From Rhinopithecus roxellana (Eukaryota; Chordata; Mammalia; Primates; Cercopithecidae), in assembly GCF_007565055.1 (NCBI RefSeq), contig NC_044557.1, positions 137,311,493 to 137,375,492 of the forward strand: a stretch of 64,000 bases of DNA, written 5' to 3'. Made by a program: the position numbers and the translations under genes. Below are positions 22,140 through 33,922 of this stretch, one piece after another; positions within the stretch are counted from its first letter, which is position 1, and every line of letters starts with the position of its first letter. The notes under the pieces were generated by a model. The model had not been told where the DNA came from. It searched no databases and worked only from the letters and a program-made list of their open reading frames with translations.

Positions 22140-22467
22140 TATATATTTATTTTATTTTATTTTATTTTATTTTATTTTATTTTATTTTATTTATTTTTTT
22201 GTGAGACAGAGTCTCGCTTTGTCGCCCAGGCTGGAGTGCAGTGATACGATCTGGGCTCACTGCAAGCTCTGCCTCCTGGGTTCACACTATTCCCCTGCCT
22301 CAGCCTCCCAAATAGCTTGGACTACAGGTGTCCACCACCATGCTTGGCTAATTTTTTTGCGTTGCTAGTAGAGACGGGGTTTCACTGTGTTAGCCAGGAT
22401 GGTCTCGATCTCCGGACCTCATGATCCGCCCGCTTGGGCTTCCAAAGTGCTGGGATTACAGGCATGA
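22140..22467 (-). repeat. Alu (Y/S type), antisense, with (TTTTA)n tail
   Basis: The (TTTTA)n tail at about 22147-22198 precedes 'gtgagacagagtctcgctttgtc'. The copy ends at 'gggattacaggcatg', so about 25 bp of the Alu 5' end is missing. An imperfect duplication, caaaattagtaat / caaaattaataat, lies at about 22126 and 22468. Confidence 0.92.
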
Positions 22468-22479
22468 CAAAATTAATAA

Positions 22480-23276
22480 TTTAATAAAATGAATCTACTT
22501 TGAGTATTTATCACAACCTCTGTGCTTAGTACATAATGTACCAATGCATATGGCATATGAATGGCTATAAATATGATCATATACATTTATTGCTAAATAT
22601 TGACAGGAAGTAAATGTTGAGAATTCTATGACTTTTTTTTTTTTTTTTAACATGCCATATGTCCAGGAATATTGTTTTGAAAGCCTGCTAAGTATTTAGG
22701 ATATGCTTCTCTTTCCAAGTTCCTAGAACACAATGTGCAGTAAAAAAAAGAGAAGGGTCATTATCTCTCAGGGAAATATGCAAGCTCCATAGATGCACGA
22801 GTCAAACGACTGTTTCCCACAAACTCTTTGGCTCCTCTTGAGCACAGGACGGGAAGAAAAATCCTCTAGAAAATTAACCACATGTTAGTGTTGAAACGTT
22901 GCCAGGAACACAGACAGCCCTGGAGGGTTAGTTTCATATCAATATTGATGGAGCCATGTGGCAGGGCAAGAAAAAGGCACATCTTGCTCTCAGAGTTCAC
23001 AGGTCTGAGTATTTTTATTTAGATGAAAAGGAAAACTTAGAAAACAAACAGCAGTGATGCTGCTAACACTCACTGTCTGACATCTTCAAGATTAATGTAT
23101 GGTGACAGAGTGGTTCACTTTCTCTATTAGTCTCATTTAACGAAATCCCTGGGAGGCAGAGAGACTGTATTTGGCAGAAGGGGTGACAGGATATTACAGA
23201 GCCTACCTGGTAAGCGAGACTATTGCATTTTGTGGACATTTTTGAAGCAGTCAATATCATTATACCATGTCATAGC

Positions 23277-23278
<2 letters not shown>
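22480..23278. other. Unique sequence, nothing recognised
   Basis: Single-copy, with a T run at 22632-22648. No gene or repeat is identified. Confidence 0.5.
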
Positions 23279-23307
<29 letters not shown>

Positions 23308-23312
23308 TATGT
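23277..23312. repeat. A-run plus (AT)n microsatellite
   Basis: About 15 A followed by atatatatatatatatatat. Highly variable type of sequence, no other signal. Confidence 0.9.
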
Positions 23313-23409
23313 ATCACATTATCATGGTCAAACTGATTTAGTTTAATGTATATAAAGCAAAACCAACTTCCTCCTCCCCACTGAAAACAATTTTTCCATT
23401 TTTAAAATT

Positions 23410-23737
23410 TAAATTTTTATTTTTGGATGGAACAGGGTCTCACTGTTGCCCGGGCTGCAATACAGTGGCACAATCATGACTCACTGTAGCCTTGACCTCC
23501 TGGGCTCAGGCTCAAGTGATTGTCTTCTATTTAGAACCAGTTAAAGAAAGGACTGAAGGCCTCAGCCTCCTGAGTAGGTGGGACCACAGGTGTGCACCAC
23601 CATACCTGGCTAGTCTTTTTATTTTTTGTAGAGACAGGGTCTGGGTATGTTAGTCTCGAACTCCTGGGTTCAGGCAATCCTCCTGCCTTGCCCTCTCAAA
23701 GTGCTGGGATTACAGGTGTGAGCCACCCTGCATGTAA
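23410..23737 (-). repeat. AluJ, antisense, with about 38 bp of foreign sequence
   Basis: An old antisense Alu ('gaacagggtctcactgttgcccgggctg' to 'gattacaggtgtgagccacc'). Where the consensus reads about 'aagtgatcctcccgcctcag', this copy has 23521-23558, 'tgtcttctatttagaaccag...gactgaag', instead. That stretch is not Alu. It closely resembles 21373-21409 in the same window. Confidence 0.88.
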
Positions 23738-25394
23738 ATTATTATTATTGTTATTTTTGGCAAGGAAGAATCTGATTGGATACAAATTGAAAAGATGTCC
23801 ATGCTTACTATTCCAAGTATTGTTTGTTAAATGACAGTTTTCTTTTTATATAGAGAAATTATTGTCATTATGAATATAAATATCTGACATCAAAGTTGGC
23901 AAGCAGTAGATACTCCACAAATACTTTTCTTCTCCTTTATTTTCTGAGCCTTAATCGTATTCTCTAAATCACATACTTGTGCTCTATAGATGCACACGGT
24001 TTTTATTACTAGTAGCAGCTACCATTATAGTAGTAATTGAATACCAATATCTTTCAGTTATCTGAATAGTTACCTCTATATTTTAATAAATACCTTCTTT
24101 TTATCTCAGGTGAAACTCTTGACACTCTAAATTCAAACGAACCTCAGTTTTAGTCTGTTTGCCTCCTTTGTCACCCTATGCCATCTTTTCTCAGAAGTTC
24201 CCAGAATTTAAAGCTCAAGTGAGAATTGACACCATTAAGAGTATCCTCGTATTTAAGCAAATATGACAATTGAGACTTAGTAGGAGCAACATAGATTTAG
24301 AAATCAGTCCTTTTTCCTCGCAGATCTGTGATCTTTCCATTTTTCTATGTTCTTCGTATTTCCTCAGGGTTCCTGTGTTTATAGTCCCCTTGTCTATATA
24401 TTTTTTCCTTCTCTTCTTCAAAATTGCCTACATTTGTCTCTCACCCTAGGATTTCCTCCAGTTCTTGCTTCAATCATTAGAGCTTACCTCAAGGTTACTT
24501 ACAATGATGCTCTACTGGAAAAATTTGTCATACCACGAGTTTTTTTTAATGTTGTCAAGTTTAAGCCTATAACTTGCCCTGCCTAAGTATGAATCCCCCT
24601 GGCTTTTTTGTGATGCAGGTGCAGGCCCATTTTTCAACCTGTATTTTGGCAGTTCCTGCTGTTTGCTCTGATTCCACACTCCTTTCATTGTTTCGTTTTG
24701 TCTTTTTAGAAATGTGTCTTTTACACATTTGTCTTCATACACATGTGTGAGGGGCTCTTGGCTCTCTCCCTGCCTACCCAATTCCATGCCCCCCTGTACG
24801 GTTAATGCCCCAGGTTTGCAGTTGTTTTCCCAAACTGTCGTTGACTATCAACACATTGCCCCGTGCCTCCAAGTTTTTTCCACAGTTCTCTGTCCAACTC
24901 CTGGTTCAGAGGGCTGTGTCCTCACACTGGCTTATTCTATTCTGTCCTCCTTGATGTCTCCAGGACAGCAACTCCATTCCTGAGGCTCCTCCTAGTCTCT
25001 ACTCATTTCTCCTTTCCTTGACCCTGCATCATCATTCTAGTGAGAGCCATATAATTTCACACCAATTCTTTCCCATTGTACAGAATTACATTTTCTTAAC
25101 ATAGGTGAAGATTTGAAAACATCTCTTGATCTGTTTCTGTCTCTGTTGGCTTCAACTCTATGCTACTTTTCAGCTCAGCAGTCACCTCTTCCTACTCTGT
25201 CTGGAAATATTCTATTCATTCTCCAGGGAATAATTGGTCACCCCCTCTCTATGACTTCTTCCTCAATCCCCTTCTCCTGGAATTACCCAGTCTTTTTTGT
25301 ACCGCACCCTGGGCCCCTTGTTCTCATGGCAATTATACTCACATATTTCTATTTTCTCCCCAAAATGTGAGCCCCTTGAGATTAAAAAATGAAT
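23738..25394. other. Unique, partly CT-rich sequence
   Basis: No recognised gene. 24380-25370 is pyrimidine-rich on the plus strand and has several short open frames without domains. Its right part may be a decayed upstream part of the L2 element that follows. Confidence 0.4.
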
Positions 25395-25565
25395 CTTAAA
25401 CCTTTACATTGCATGCTTTTATTTTGAGCCTTTTACAATTTCTGCCTCAGGTCTTTATTAGACTGAAGCCCTGGGATGCAGGAATAATGTCTTCTTACGC
25501 CTTTGCACCCCTCACAGAACCAAGGAAAATGTTAGGCATATAGTGGTCATTCAATACTCTGACTG
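25395..25565 (+). mobile_element. L2 LINE 3' end fragment
   Basis: 'ttattagactgaagccctgggatgcaggaataatgtcttc' and 'gaaaatgttaggcatatagtggtcattcaata' follow the L2 3' UTR pattern (gain, then 'cctggcacatagtaggtgctcaataa'). Ancient and diverged. Confidence 0.65.
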
Positions 25566-26814
25566 CTGACCATCTGGCCAGAAATCTAGTAACAGTGTTC
25601 CAGTTTGCTTGCAGAGAGACAACATCCTCTGTGCAGGTGGCTTTGGGGAACAGGGGAAGGGCTATGATGAAAGTTTAGGGCTCAGGAATGAAAGGCATTT
25701 TGTTTTTCTTGGGAGTCTTAATCTCAGTCTTTCTAGGCTTTTGTGTTGTACTAGTGTAAAAAGATAAGGTGGCAAAAGAGAACAGAGGAATGGGAGGTGC
25801 AGGTACCTTCACTGGGTCCACAGACATCATGGCATGACAAGAGATGCTGTGTTACGTGATACAATCATAAATCCATTTCAAGCTTACATGTAGGTTTATA
25901 TTAATGTTTCAAAAAAGATTATTGTGAGGATATTAGTAGAGGATTTTCACTTTAATTTTAATAGGTATGACTTGAGAGGAATGTTTGAATAATCAAATTT
26001 TCAAAAATTCTGTTTTCTACCAATTTTTACTTTTATAAGTTTTTACTGAATCACTATGATATCTGTTAGCAAGTTGAAAGCTTTGAGAGCTCCTAAAGTA
26101 AAGAAGAATATTTAGTTTGATTTAACCAATAATTTCTCAAACATATCTGAGCATAAGATCCTTTTATCTGTTTTTTTTTTTATTTTTTAATTTTTTATTT
26201 CACAGAACACTAGTTTGGGAAATGGTGACCCAACTACTCCAGGGTGACTTGAGTTCAGAAGAAAAGATATGCCTTGGGAGATTGTAGGGCACATTCTCTC
26301 CATCGTTGAGTCTCTGAGAGGTAAAAGTTATCCTGTCCAAGATGGGTTTTTTGCCATTTAATGTGATGGGTGGTGATGGAACTACATGCTTGCTATGACT
26401 CTTTTGTGTTTTTCTCAATATATATACCATTTTGGTAGCCCGAGGGTGTTCTTGAAGATGTAGAACCAATTCTTCAAAGAATATTTACACAGTAACCCAA
26501 TTATGGAAGAGACCTAAGTAGACTCTGGTCAGGCTACAGGGCAACCTGCTGGGGTGAGAGAAGGCAGAATCTCTGCTTAAATAAATTCCACCAAATCATT
26601 TGAAAATCACTGGATTCAATGATCTCTAAGGTCTTTTATGACTCTAAACACCTTGACCTTAATTATTAGATAAACTTTGAAGGTTTATGATTAAAGGGAT
26701 GAACAAAACATGACCTATAAATACAATTATAAGATAAAATCCACATTCCTCAATGGTGTTTAAGGTGCAGTTTATCAAACACCTGTATCAGAAAGCACTA
26801 TAATGCTTTTTAGC
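25566..26814. other. Unique sequence, nothing recognised
   Basis: A T-rich patch lies at 26168-26200. Remaining sequence is single-copy with no supported feature. Confidence 0.5.
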
Positions 26815-26940
26815 AGTACAGATCATAGGTCTCCTCCAAGGCCTGCCAAATCATAGTGGAAGAGACCTGGACATTTGCAGTTTATCAAGTCCCTTAGATG
26901 ATTCTTACAAATACAAAGTTTGAAAACCAGTTATGTAGAG
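26815..26940 (+). mobile_element. Eroded hAT-type MITE
   Basis: 'cttagatgattcttacaaatacaaagtttgaaaacca' resembles the 3' end of MER5-group MITEs ('caggtgattctaat...aaggttgagaacca'). The left part is poorly preserved. Confidence 0.35.
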
Positions 26941-27604
26941 CAGTGCTTTAAAAGAGAAATGCATGGAAGGATGAACTATTGAGTTTTATGCAATGTAAGT
27001 ATCTGGCCACTATCCTCATAAGGTCTGATTTAATAAATTTGGGATAAAGTCTAGGCATCCATACTTAAAAACAAACAAACAAAAAACTTTTTGTAGTGAT
27101 TTGTAGTGGTTGAAAACCACTGATAGAGTGTAGGGAGAAGTAAAATACAAAAAACTTAGATGTACAGCTACTGTCATCATGCAGCAGCAAGTTTGGCATG
27201 GAGCTTCCTAATAGTGAAAGCAAAAAAGGGAAAGTTTTATTGCATGTATCTTTTGCCATGCCCATCCTACTGCAGGGCACATAGTGATACTCAGTAAGTA
27301 TATTTTTATTTGTTGGAAACAACCTTGATTTTCTTTTTATTATCTATTTGGATAGAATCTCTAGATTTTAAATAATTCTTCTTGCTCAGAAAGACACACA
27401 AACAAATTTTCAGCTATGTGTAACTTAAAGAATGCCAAAATATTTGTTTGGAAAACATGCTGATATGTAATAATGCATACTTTAATGTAGTTACTGAGTA
27501 ATAGAAAATTTGAAGGTTAAATCCACATTTGTTTTTGATATCTTTAATTTTAAGCTATTCATATCATATTTAAATGCTATCTGATGTTTGCATGAGCATG
27601 TAAG

Positions 27605-27795
27605 TGGTTCTTAACCATGACTAAACATTAGATTCACCTCGAATCACCTTAAGAAATCCTTTAAAAAAATTATGGTACCTAGGCCACACCCCAGAACGAT
27701 TACAGTATCTCAGAATCTGTGGGAATGGAATATAGGCATCATCATTTTATAAAATTCTCCAAGTAATTCCAAAATAAAGCCAAGGTTCCTGCTTA
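27605..27795 (+). mobile_element. MER5A-like hAT MITE
   Basis: 'gtggttcttaaccatgactaaacattagattcacct' begins the element. 'ggtacctaggccacaccccagaacgattacagtatctcagaatctgtggg' is the MER5A middle. 'ctccaagtaattccaa' is the right half. Diverged, but all parts are in order. Confidence 0.7.
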
Positions 27796-27799
27796 GATC

Positions 27800-27946
27800 A
27801 ATAGTTCTCAATTTGGAGAATGCATGAGTCTTCTGGAAATTTGTTCAAAGGCAAATTCCCTTCTCCCCTGCAACTGAGGTTCTGATCCAATAGGTTTATT
27901 TGAATTTTGCATGTGATTGTGCCATTAGTGGCCTTTGAGAAACAAA
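27800..27946 (+). mobile_element. hAT-type MITE adjoining the MER5A copy
   Basis: 'atagttctcaatttggagaatgcatgagtcttctggaaatttgttcaaag' and 'gaggttctgatccaataggtttatttgaattttgcatgtgattgtg' fit the non-autonomous hAT layout. It lies only a few bases downstream of the MER5A-like copy. Confidence 0.5.
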
Positions 27947-28734
27947 GTCCTTTGAAAAAAATCAAATAGATCCTGAAAAGACATCCAAAAGTAAATGGTA
28001 CAAGAAGTAAATGTGTGACCATTATTTCCAATACTGCTTAATTACCATTTACTAGTAAATATGGTTATTGGAGACCTTTGATCTGTGGTGGTTGCCAGGT
28101 GATCATTACACATTAGAGTCCAAGAAGCTCCTGAAATCTACTGCCCTCATTTTCATTCTTTTGAAAACATGATTTTTAGGTTATATTTTTGAGGTAGTGC
28201 TCACTGTCTTCCTTTTCTCTGCTGTACTTTTGAAGGTGAAAAGGGAACACACTTTCAACTTGAAAACACAGTTTCTCCATTGAATAAAAAAGATTGGAAT
28301 ATTTACCTGAAAAGTGTTGGTTTATGAAATTTAATAATTAATTTAAAAATCTAGACAATGGGAAGCCTGAGAAGAATCAACGTGTATTTCTTGGTTAAAA
28401 TTCTAAATCTAAAAGCAAAATGTTTATAAATCACATAATTTTACAAACTACTAGATTTGTAAAGTGCATTTTATTGCTGCTAAATTTCCAATAATGGATT
28501 ATATTATGCATGAATAATTACTGAGGTAGAAAGATATTCACAATACATTTTGAAGTTTAAAAGAGTTATAACATGGCATGTATGGCTATTGCTATCCTAT
28601 GAAGTTGCATGAGACATATTGAAAAATTGAAAACAACAAGTGAGAATAACCTATAAAATGTATAAGTGCTTCTTCCATGTCAGTCAACTGAAGGTTTATT
28701 AAGCTATGGTGTGAGTTTGAGCTCTTTAGGTTGT
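27947..28734. other. Unique AT-rich sequence
   Basis: No supported gene or repeat. Confidence 0.5.
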
Positions 28735-29150
28735 CCTTCCCAGAAACACTATTCAGAGTAGCTTAAGCAAAAAAGAAAATGTATTGGTGACATAACTGAG
28801 AAGTCCAAGAGGATGACAGAGGCACAGATGTGTTCAAGAATCAAGCATTGATATCACATTCTGTCTCTCTTGTCTCTGCCTGTCTTTGCGACGACTTTGT
28901 TTCCAGGTAAGATTTCTCAATGCCATGGCAAATATGGCTACATGGAATTCAAGAAATATACCTGTTTTAGGAAGAATGCTCTCAGAAAAAAGAAAAAAAC
29001 CTGTATAATTGTGGTCAGGGGGATACGGACTGATGGCTTAGAATGGGTGATGTGCTTATCTATCTCTAGGGCTTGAGAAAGGGAACGTGGGTGGGGAAGT
29101 GGGGTGGCGAGTGGAGGATAGGGGCCATGTAAGTGACAGCCTCCTAAAGC
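28735..29150 (+). repeat. Old interspersed repeat, family not named
   Basis: 'agcttaagcaaaaaagaaaatgtattggtgacataactgagaagtcc' and 'gtggtcagggggatacggactgatggcttagaatgggtgatgtgc' look familiar as parts of a dispersed primate repeat, but I cannot assign its name. No coding capacity is evident. Confidence 0.35.
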
Positions 29151-30235
29151 CAAGTAGAGCAGATAGACATAAAAAATTCAGGACAGATAAAAGGTAAGAG
29201 TTTTCTTATAGTAATTAATATAGAAAATAAGTCCAAAGAAAGAAATATTTTTCTACCAGATCTTAGAAATTTGTATGTGACATTTTATCACAGCTGTTGT
29301 ATTTGTTTACATTTATGCCAGTGGTTTTCTGCTTCTCTATCAAATCTCCTGCTAAAAAGAACAAAATACCTATTTATTGGAAAGTATTCTTTGGCTGATA
29401 TTTGAAAATGATGGAATAAATCAAACAAAATGTATAATCACACAATTTCAACAGCCTAACCAAAATATATCTATTTTCATACAAAGTATCATCATGAACT
29501 CAATAATGTATTATATTGAAAATGAGACCTTACTATAGGCAACTTCAGAACAGATATTTATTGCATGTCCTTGACTATGGAAAATACTAATGAGAGATAT
29601 CCTAAATAAATGGTAGACACGGGAATGGCAATCTAATTTGGGAGCAAAACATGCACCTAAGAAAAATTAAAATGTGAACAGTGATAAAACAATATATCAT
29701 TAAGTGCTAAATAATATGATACATCTTATATGCACTCGTGCTAATAGAGGCATTAGAATTCTCATTTTAATCCTATGATATTACAACTCATATACACATA
29801 ACAGGTTTATTTACATTTTATTGAACATCATTGGAGAAATATTAAATTCTTTGCACTAAGAAAGGCAATATTCTAAATCGATTTTAAGGTTGATTTTTGC
29901 TTTACACCCATGGAGGCTGGAAAATCTCTTTTGCCCATAGGAAGAGGAGTAGGGAACGTGTAAAGTGCCTCAGTGAAAAAGCAGGTGAGAAAAAGACTCG
30001 AATGTTACTCAGTTTTGGCAGCTAGAAGATGACTAGTGACATTTTTTAAGTGTAGTTCCAGTAGAGTGGTAAAGATATAAGACAGAGTCACATGAAGTCT
30101 ACTTAGGAGGTGAGAAAATGAAGACAGTGACATTAGACTGGGCTGACAAGGAGCTGGCCTGAGAAGGGAAACACGTTCAAGAGTAGCTGCTATATGGTGC
30201 TCTACTGCTGGGGAAGGGTGCTGTACTGCTGGAGA
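29151..30235. other. Unique sequence, nothing recognised
   Basis: AT-rich single-copy sequence without supported features. Confidence 0.5.
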
Positions 30236-30237
30236 AG

Positions 30238-30342
30238 GTTCTCTTCTTCTTCTTCTCTTCTTCTTCTTCTCCTCCTCCTCCTCCTCCTCCTCCTCCTCCT
30301 CCTCCCCCCTTCTTCTTCTTCTTCTTTTTTTTTTTTCCCTTT
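30238..30342. repeat. Polypyrimidine microsatellite (TTC)n(TCC)n(TTC)nTn
   Basis: TTC repeats give way to about 13 TCC units, then TTC again and a T run. The strand is almost purely pyrimidine over about 105 bp. The short open frame across it (poly-Leu/Ser) is a by-product. Confidence 0.93.
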
Positions 30343-30662
30343 TTCAAACATAGGGGAGACAGAATCTAACTTGTAAGTTGAAGAAAAGAGTCCAGTTGGA
30401 AGGAACAGTTATTGATAGCACAGACATTTGAAAAGAATGATGTAGTAAAGCCACTGAAAACTGTAGGATGACATGGCATGCAAAGTACAGGAGGTGTTAG
30501 CTGTTGAAGAGAACAGGCATTACTATTCCATGAAGGCTAAAAACAATTTATGAAAAAAATGTGCACATTTGTGCAGAGGGGACAGGGACTTGAAGTAGTT
30601 TTTGACCCATGATTCTAGTTTCTCTTTGATAAAAATGGCAAGGCTCTTATTGAAAATGCGTA

Positions 30663-30949
30663 GGCCGGGCGCGGTGGCTCAAGCCTGTAATCCCAGCACT
30701 TTGGGAGGCTGAGACGGGCGGATCACGAGATCAGGAGATCGAGACCATCCTGGCTAACACGGTGAAACCCCGTCTCTACTAAAAAAAATAGAAAAAACGA
30801 GCCAGGCGAGGTGCCGGGCGCCTGTAGTCCCAGCTACTCGGGAGGCTGAGGCAGGAGAATGGCGTAAACCCGGGGGGCGGAGCTTGCAGTGAGCTGAGAT
30901 CCGGCCACTGCACTCCAGCCTGGGTGACAGAGCCAGACTCCGTCTCAAG

Positions 30950-30977
<28 letters not shown>
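30663..30977 (+). repeat. AluYR (Old World monkey lineage), sense, long A-tail
   Basis: 'ggccgggcgcggtggctcaagcctg' with 'gagacgggcggatcacgag' and 'gagatccggccactgc', then about 30 A. The duplication aaaatgcgta lies at 30653-30662 and 30978-30987. Low divergence and intact tail indicate a young insertion. Confidence 0.95.
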
Positions 30978-30983
<6 letters not shown>

Positions 30984-30987
30984 CGTA

Positions 30988-31519
30988 AGGGTGTTCTGGG
31001 GCTCAGTCAGGCTTAATGGACAGGATGAAAGAAATCTGGAATAGGGGTTGGGGACTGTCACATTTCCATAGTGGAAACTTCTATTAAAGTAGTTACAGAT
31101 CAAGAAAAAGCATGGATTAAGAGCTAAACTTACCTAAACCAATCACAAATGCCTGTCTCATATATAAAAAGTTAACAACCAAGTTGGCTTTTCCAATTAG
31201 TGGTCAGTCCAATGTTTAAGTGATAAACCCAACTATAAGTTCCACAAGTCTCTAACTTCCTTCCCCAAAGTGGCAAGGAACTGAGTTTTAAAAGAAATTT
31301 CTGAAACTCACAGACTGAAATGAGATTATGCAATTATAGGTAGGCTGATATCCTAAATTTTGTACACTGTCAGGTATTTTTGTCCTATAAATTTTGACAT
31401 GTTCTGTTGAGTCAATTATGTCTCTCTTTTGGGAACACATACTGAAGAAAATGGCAACAATTTTTTCCAAATACACTGTGTTCATTCCAGAGGAAAGGAA
31501 AAAGTAGATGTTCCTATAG
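30988..31519. other. Unique sequence
   Basis: No supported gene or repeat. Confidence 0.5.
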
Positions 31520-31534
31520 AATCATGTTATTGTT

Positions 31535-31863
31535 TATTTGTTTTGTTTTGTTTTGTTTCATTTTTGACTTTTTGAGACAAGAGTTTCACTCTTATTGCCC
31601 AGGCTGGAGTTCTATGGCACGATCTCAGCTCACTGCAATCTCCGCCTCCCCGCTTCAAGCGATTCTTCTGCCTCAGCCTCCCGAGCAGCTGAGATTACAG
31701 GCATGTGCCACCATGCCCGGCGATTTTTTTTTTTTTTAATCTTTTTATTTGAGGTGAGGTTTCACCATGTTGGACAGTCTCGAACTTCTGACCTCAAGTG
31801 ATTCACCTGACTCAGCCTCCCAAAGTCCTGGGATTACAGGCATGAGCTACCGCACCCAGCCAC
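31535..31863 (-). repeat. Alu (S type), antisense
   Basis: The tail is (TTTTG)n. The body runs 'gagacaagagtttcactcttattgccc' to 'gagctaccgcacccagcc'. A T-run expansion (31725-31738) sits in the linker. Short duplication aatcatg at 31520-31526 and 31864-31870. Confidence 0.92.
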
Positions 31864-31870
31864 AATCATG

Positions 31871-32274
31871 GTTTGATGGCAATAGAACAAGCTCCTATTT
31901 AATGCCATACTTTTACAAATGAGGATGATGTCATCACTAGCTAACAATAGAGGTGAGATGAAACAGTGAGTTCTAAACCACTGATCTTTTTATCAGATAA
32001 CTCTCTATAACCCAAGATGTCACTGCTCTAGATTTTAAACATATGCTGTATGTAGAAAACCAGTAATTTGAGTTTCTCCATTTCAATTAATAAAGTTTGT
32101 TAGCATTTTCTTTGGAGCTGTAAAAACATGCAGGCATGACAGTAAGTATTGAGAATGTGTGTGTGTGTGCACGCGTGCATGCACATGTGTGTATGTATAT
32201 GTTTAAGAGAGAAAGCAAGAGGTACAAAGAAGGATGATTTGGCTGGTGACCTAGGCTAGATGTTGGCAAGGTGA
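31871..32274. other. Unique sequence with a (TG)n patch
   Basis: 'gtgtgtgtgtgtgcacgcgtgcatgcacatgtgtgtatgtatatg' at 32155-32202 is alternating purine-pyrimidine and could adopt Z-DNA. Nothing else is recognised. Confidence 0.6.
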
Positions 32275-32372
32275 CTTATAAGGAAATTTACATTGTTTTC
32301 ATGCCTGCTAACACATATCCACTCTGCAGCTGATGGTTCAAGAAGTAATTTTCACTTTCAAGTTTTATTATT

Positions 32373-32675
32373 ATTATTGTTATTATTTTTTGAGACAGGG
32401 TCTCACTCTGCTGCCCAGGCTGGAGGGCAGTTGCAGTCTCATGGCTTACTGCAGCCTCAAACTCCCAGGCTCAGGCAATCTTCTAGCCTCAGCCTTCTGA
32501 GTAGCTTGGGACTACAAGTCCCTGCTCCAATACACCTGGCTAATTTTTGTATTTTTTATAGAGATGGGGTTTTGTCATGTTGCTCAGGTTTGTCTTAAAC
32601 TCCTGAGCTCAAGCGATCCACCTGCCTTGGCCTCCCAAAATGCTGGGATTACAGGCGTGAGCCCCGTGCTCACCC
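32373..32675 (-). repeat. AluJ, antisense, inside Tigger1
   Basis: 'gagacagggtctcactctgctgccc' to 'ggcgtgagccccgtgctcaccc', with a (TTATTA)n tail. The duplicated target tcaagttttattatt / tcaagtcttattatt lies at 32358-32372 and 32676-32690. It is clearly older than the second Alu here. Confidence 0.92.
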
Positions 32676-33013
32676 TCAAGTCTTATTATTTAAGAAATAC
32701 ATTTTGTAAGGCTATAGCTGCCGTGGATAGAATTTCTTTGATAGATCTAGGTAAAGTACATTAAAAGCCTTCTGGAAAGAATTCACTATTCTAGATACCA
32801 TTAAGAAAATTCATGATTCATGGATGGAGGTAAAAATATCAACATGAACAGGCATTTGGGAGAAGTTGATTCCAATCCTCATGGATGACTTTGAGGGGTC
32901 CAAGACTTTAGTGGAAAATGTCCCTACAACTAGAATTAGAAGTGGAACTTGAAGATGTGACTGGATGGCTGAAATCTCATGATAAAACTTGAGTGGATGA
33001 GGAGTTGTTTCTT

Positions 33014-33342
33014 TTTTTCTTTTTCCTTTCCTTTTTTTTTTTTTTTTTTTTTTTTTTTTGAGATGGAGTTTCACTCTTGTTGCCCAGGCTGGAGTGCAAT
33101 GGCACGATATCAGCTCACTGCAACCTCCGCCTTCCAGGTTCAAGCAACTCTCCTGCCTCAGCCTCCTGAGTAGCTGGGATTACAGGCATGCGCCACCACA
33201 CCTGACTAATTTTTGTATTTTTAGTAGAGATGGGGTTTCTCCATGTTGGTCAGACTGGTCTTGAACTCCCGACCTCAGGTGATCCACCTGCCTCGGCCTC
33301 CCAAAGTGCTGGGATTACAAGAGTTAGCCACTGTGCCCAGCC
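33014..33342 (-). repeat. Alu (S/Y type), antisense, inside Tigger1
   Basis: A pyrimidine tail with a 24-T run leads into 'gagatggagtttcactcttgttgccc', ending in 'ccactgtgcccagcc'. The perfect 14-bp duplication aggagttgtttctt lies at 33000-33013 and 33343-33356. Confidence 0.95.
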
Positions 33343-33922
33343 AGGAGTTGTTTCTTATGGATAAACGAAGAAAATGATTCTTTGAGATGGCATCTACTCT
33401 TGATGAAGATACTGTGCACATTGTTGAAATGACAACAAAGAACTTTGAATATTACAAAAATTTAATTGATAAAGGAGTGGGAGAGTTGACTGCAATTCTG
33501 AAAGATATGCTGCTCTGGGGAAAATGCTGTTCAAACAGCACTGCATGCTACAGAGAAAGCTTTTGTGAAAGGAAGAGTCTATCGATGCAGCAAACTTTAT
33601 TGTTGACATTGCCATGGTCATCCCAACTATTACTCCCATCAGTCAGCAGCATTGATATCAAGGCAAGACCCTCAGCAAAAAGATTGAGTTGCTGAAAGCT
33701 CAGATGATTGTTAATACTTTTTAGCAATAAAGTATTTTTAAATTAAGATATACACTTTTTAAAAGACAGAATGCTATTGCATACTTGACTACAGTATAGT
33801 GTAAACATAACTTTTATATGCACTGAGAAACCAAAAATACTTGTGTGAGTCACTAACTGGGACATTTGCTTTATTGCAGTGGTCTGGAATGGAACCTACA
33901 ATATCTGCAAAACATGCCTGCA

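Larger units (their letters stand above)
32275..33922 (+). mobile_element. Tigger1 DNA transposon 3' part, split by two Alus
   Basis: Three blocks (32275-32372, 32676-33013, 33343-33922) read continuously as the C-terminal transposase region and 3' end of Tigger1, a pogo-like Tc1/mariner element. Markers are 'gttcaagaagtaattttcactttcaag', 'aaagccttctggaaagaattcac', 'gatgactttgaggggtccaagac', 'ttgttgaaatgacaacaaag' and the end 'gcagtggtctggaatgg'. The remaining frame (33387-33695, with VEMTTKNFEYY and CYRESFCERKS) is a degenerate transposase C-terminus, not a host gene. Frameshifts and stops show it is long dead. The 5' half of the element is missing. Confidence 0.85.

Noticed and set aside
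22147..22198. (TTTTA)n block as a satellite array or regulatory repeat
   Set aside because: It is the tail of the adjacent antisense Alu.
30194..30376. Leucine/serine-rich open frame
   Set aside because: Translation of the (TTC)n(TCC)n microsatellite.
33387..33695. Possible host gene encoding about 100 residues
   Set aside because: It is the degraded transposase C-terminus of Tigger1, continuous with flanking Tigger1 sequence across two Alus.
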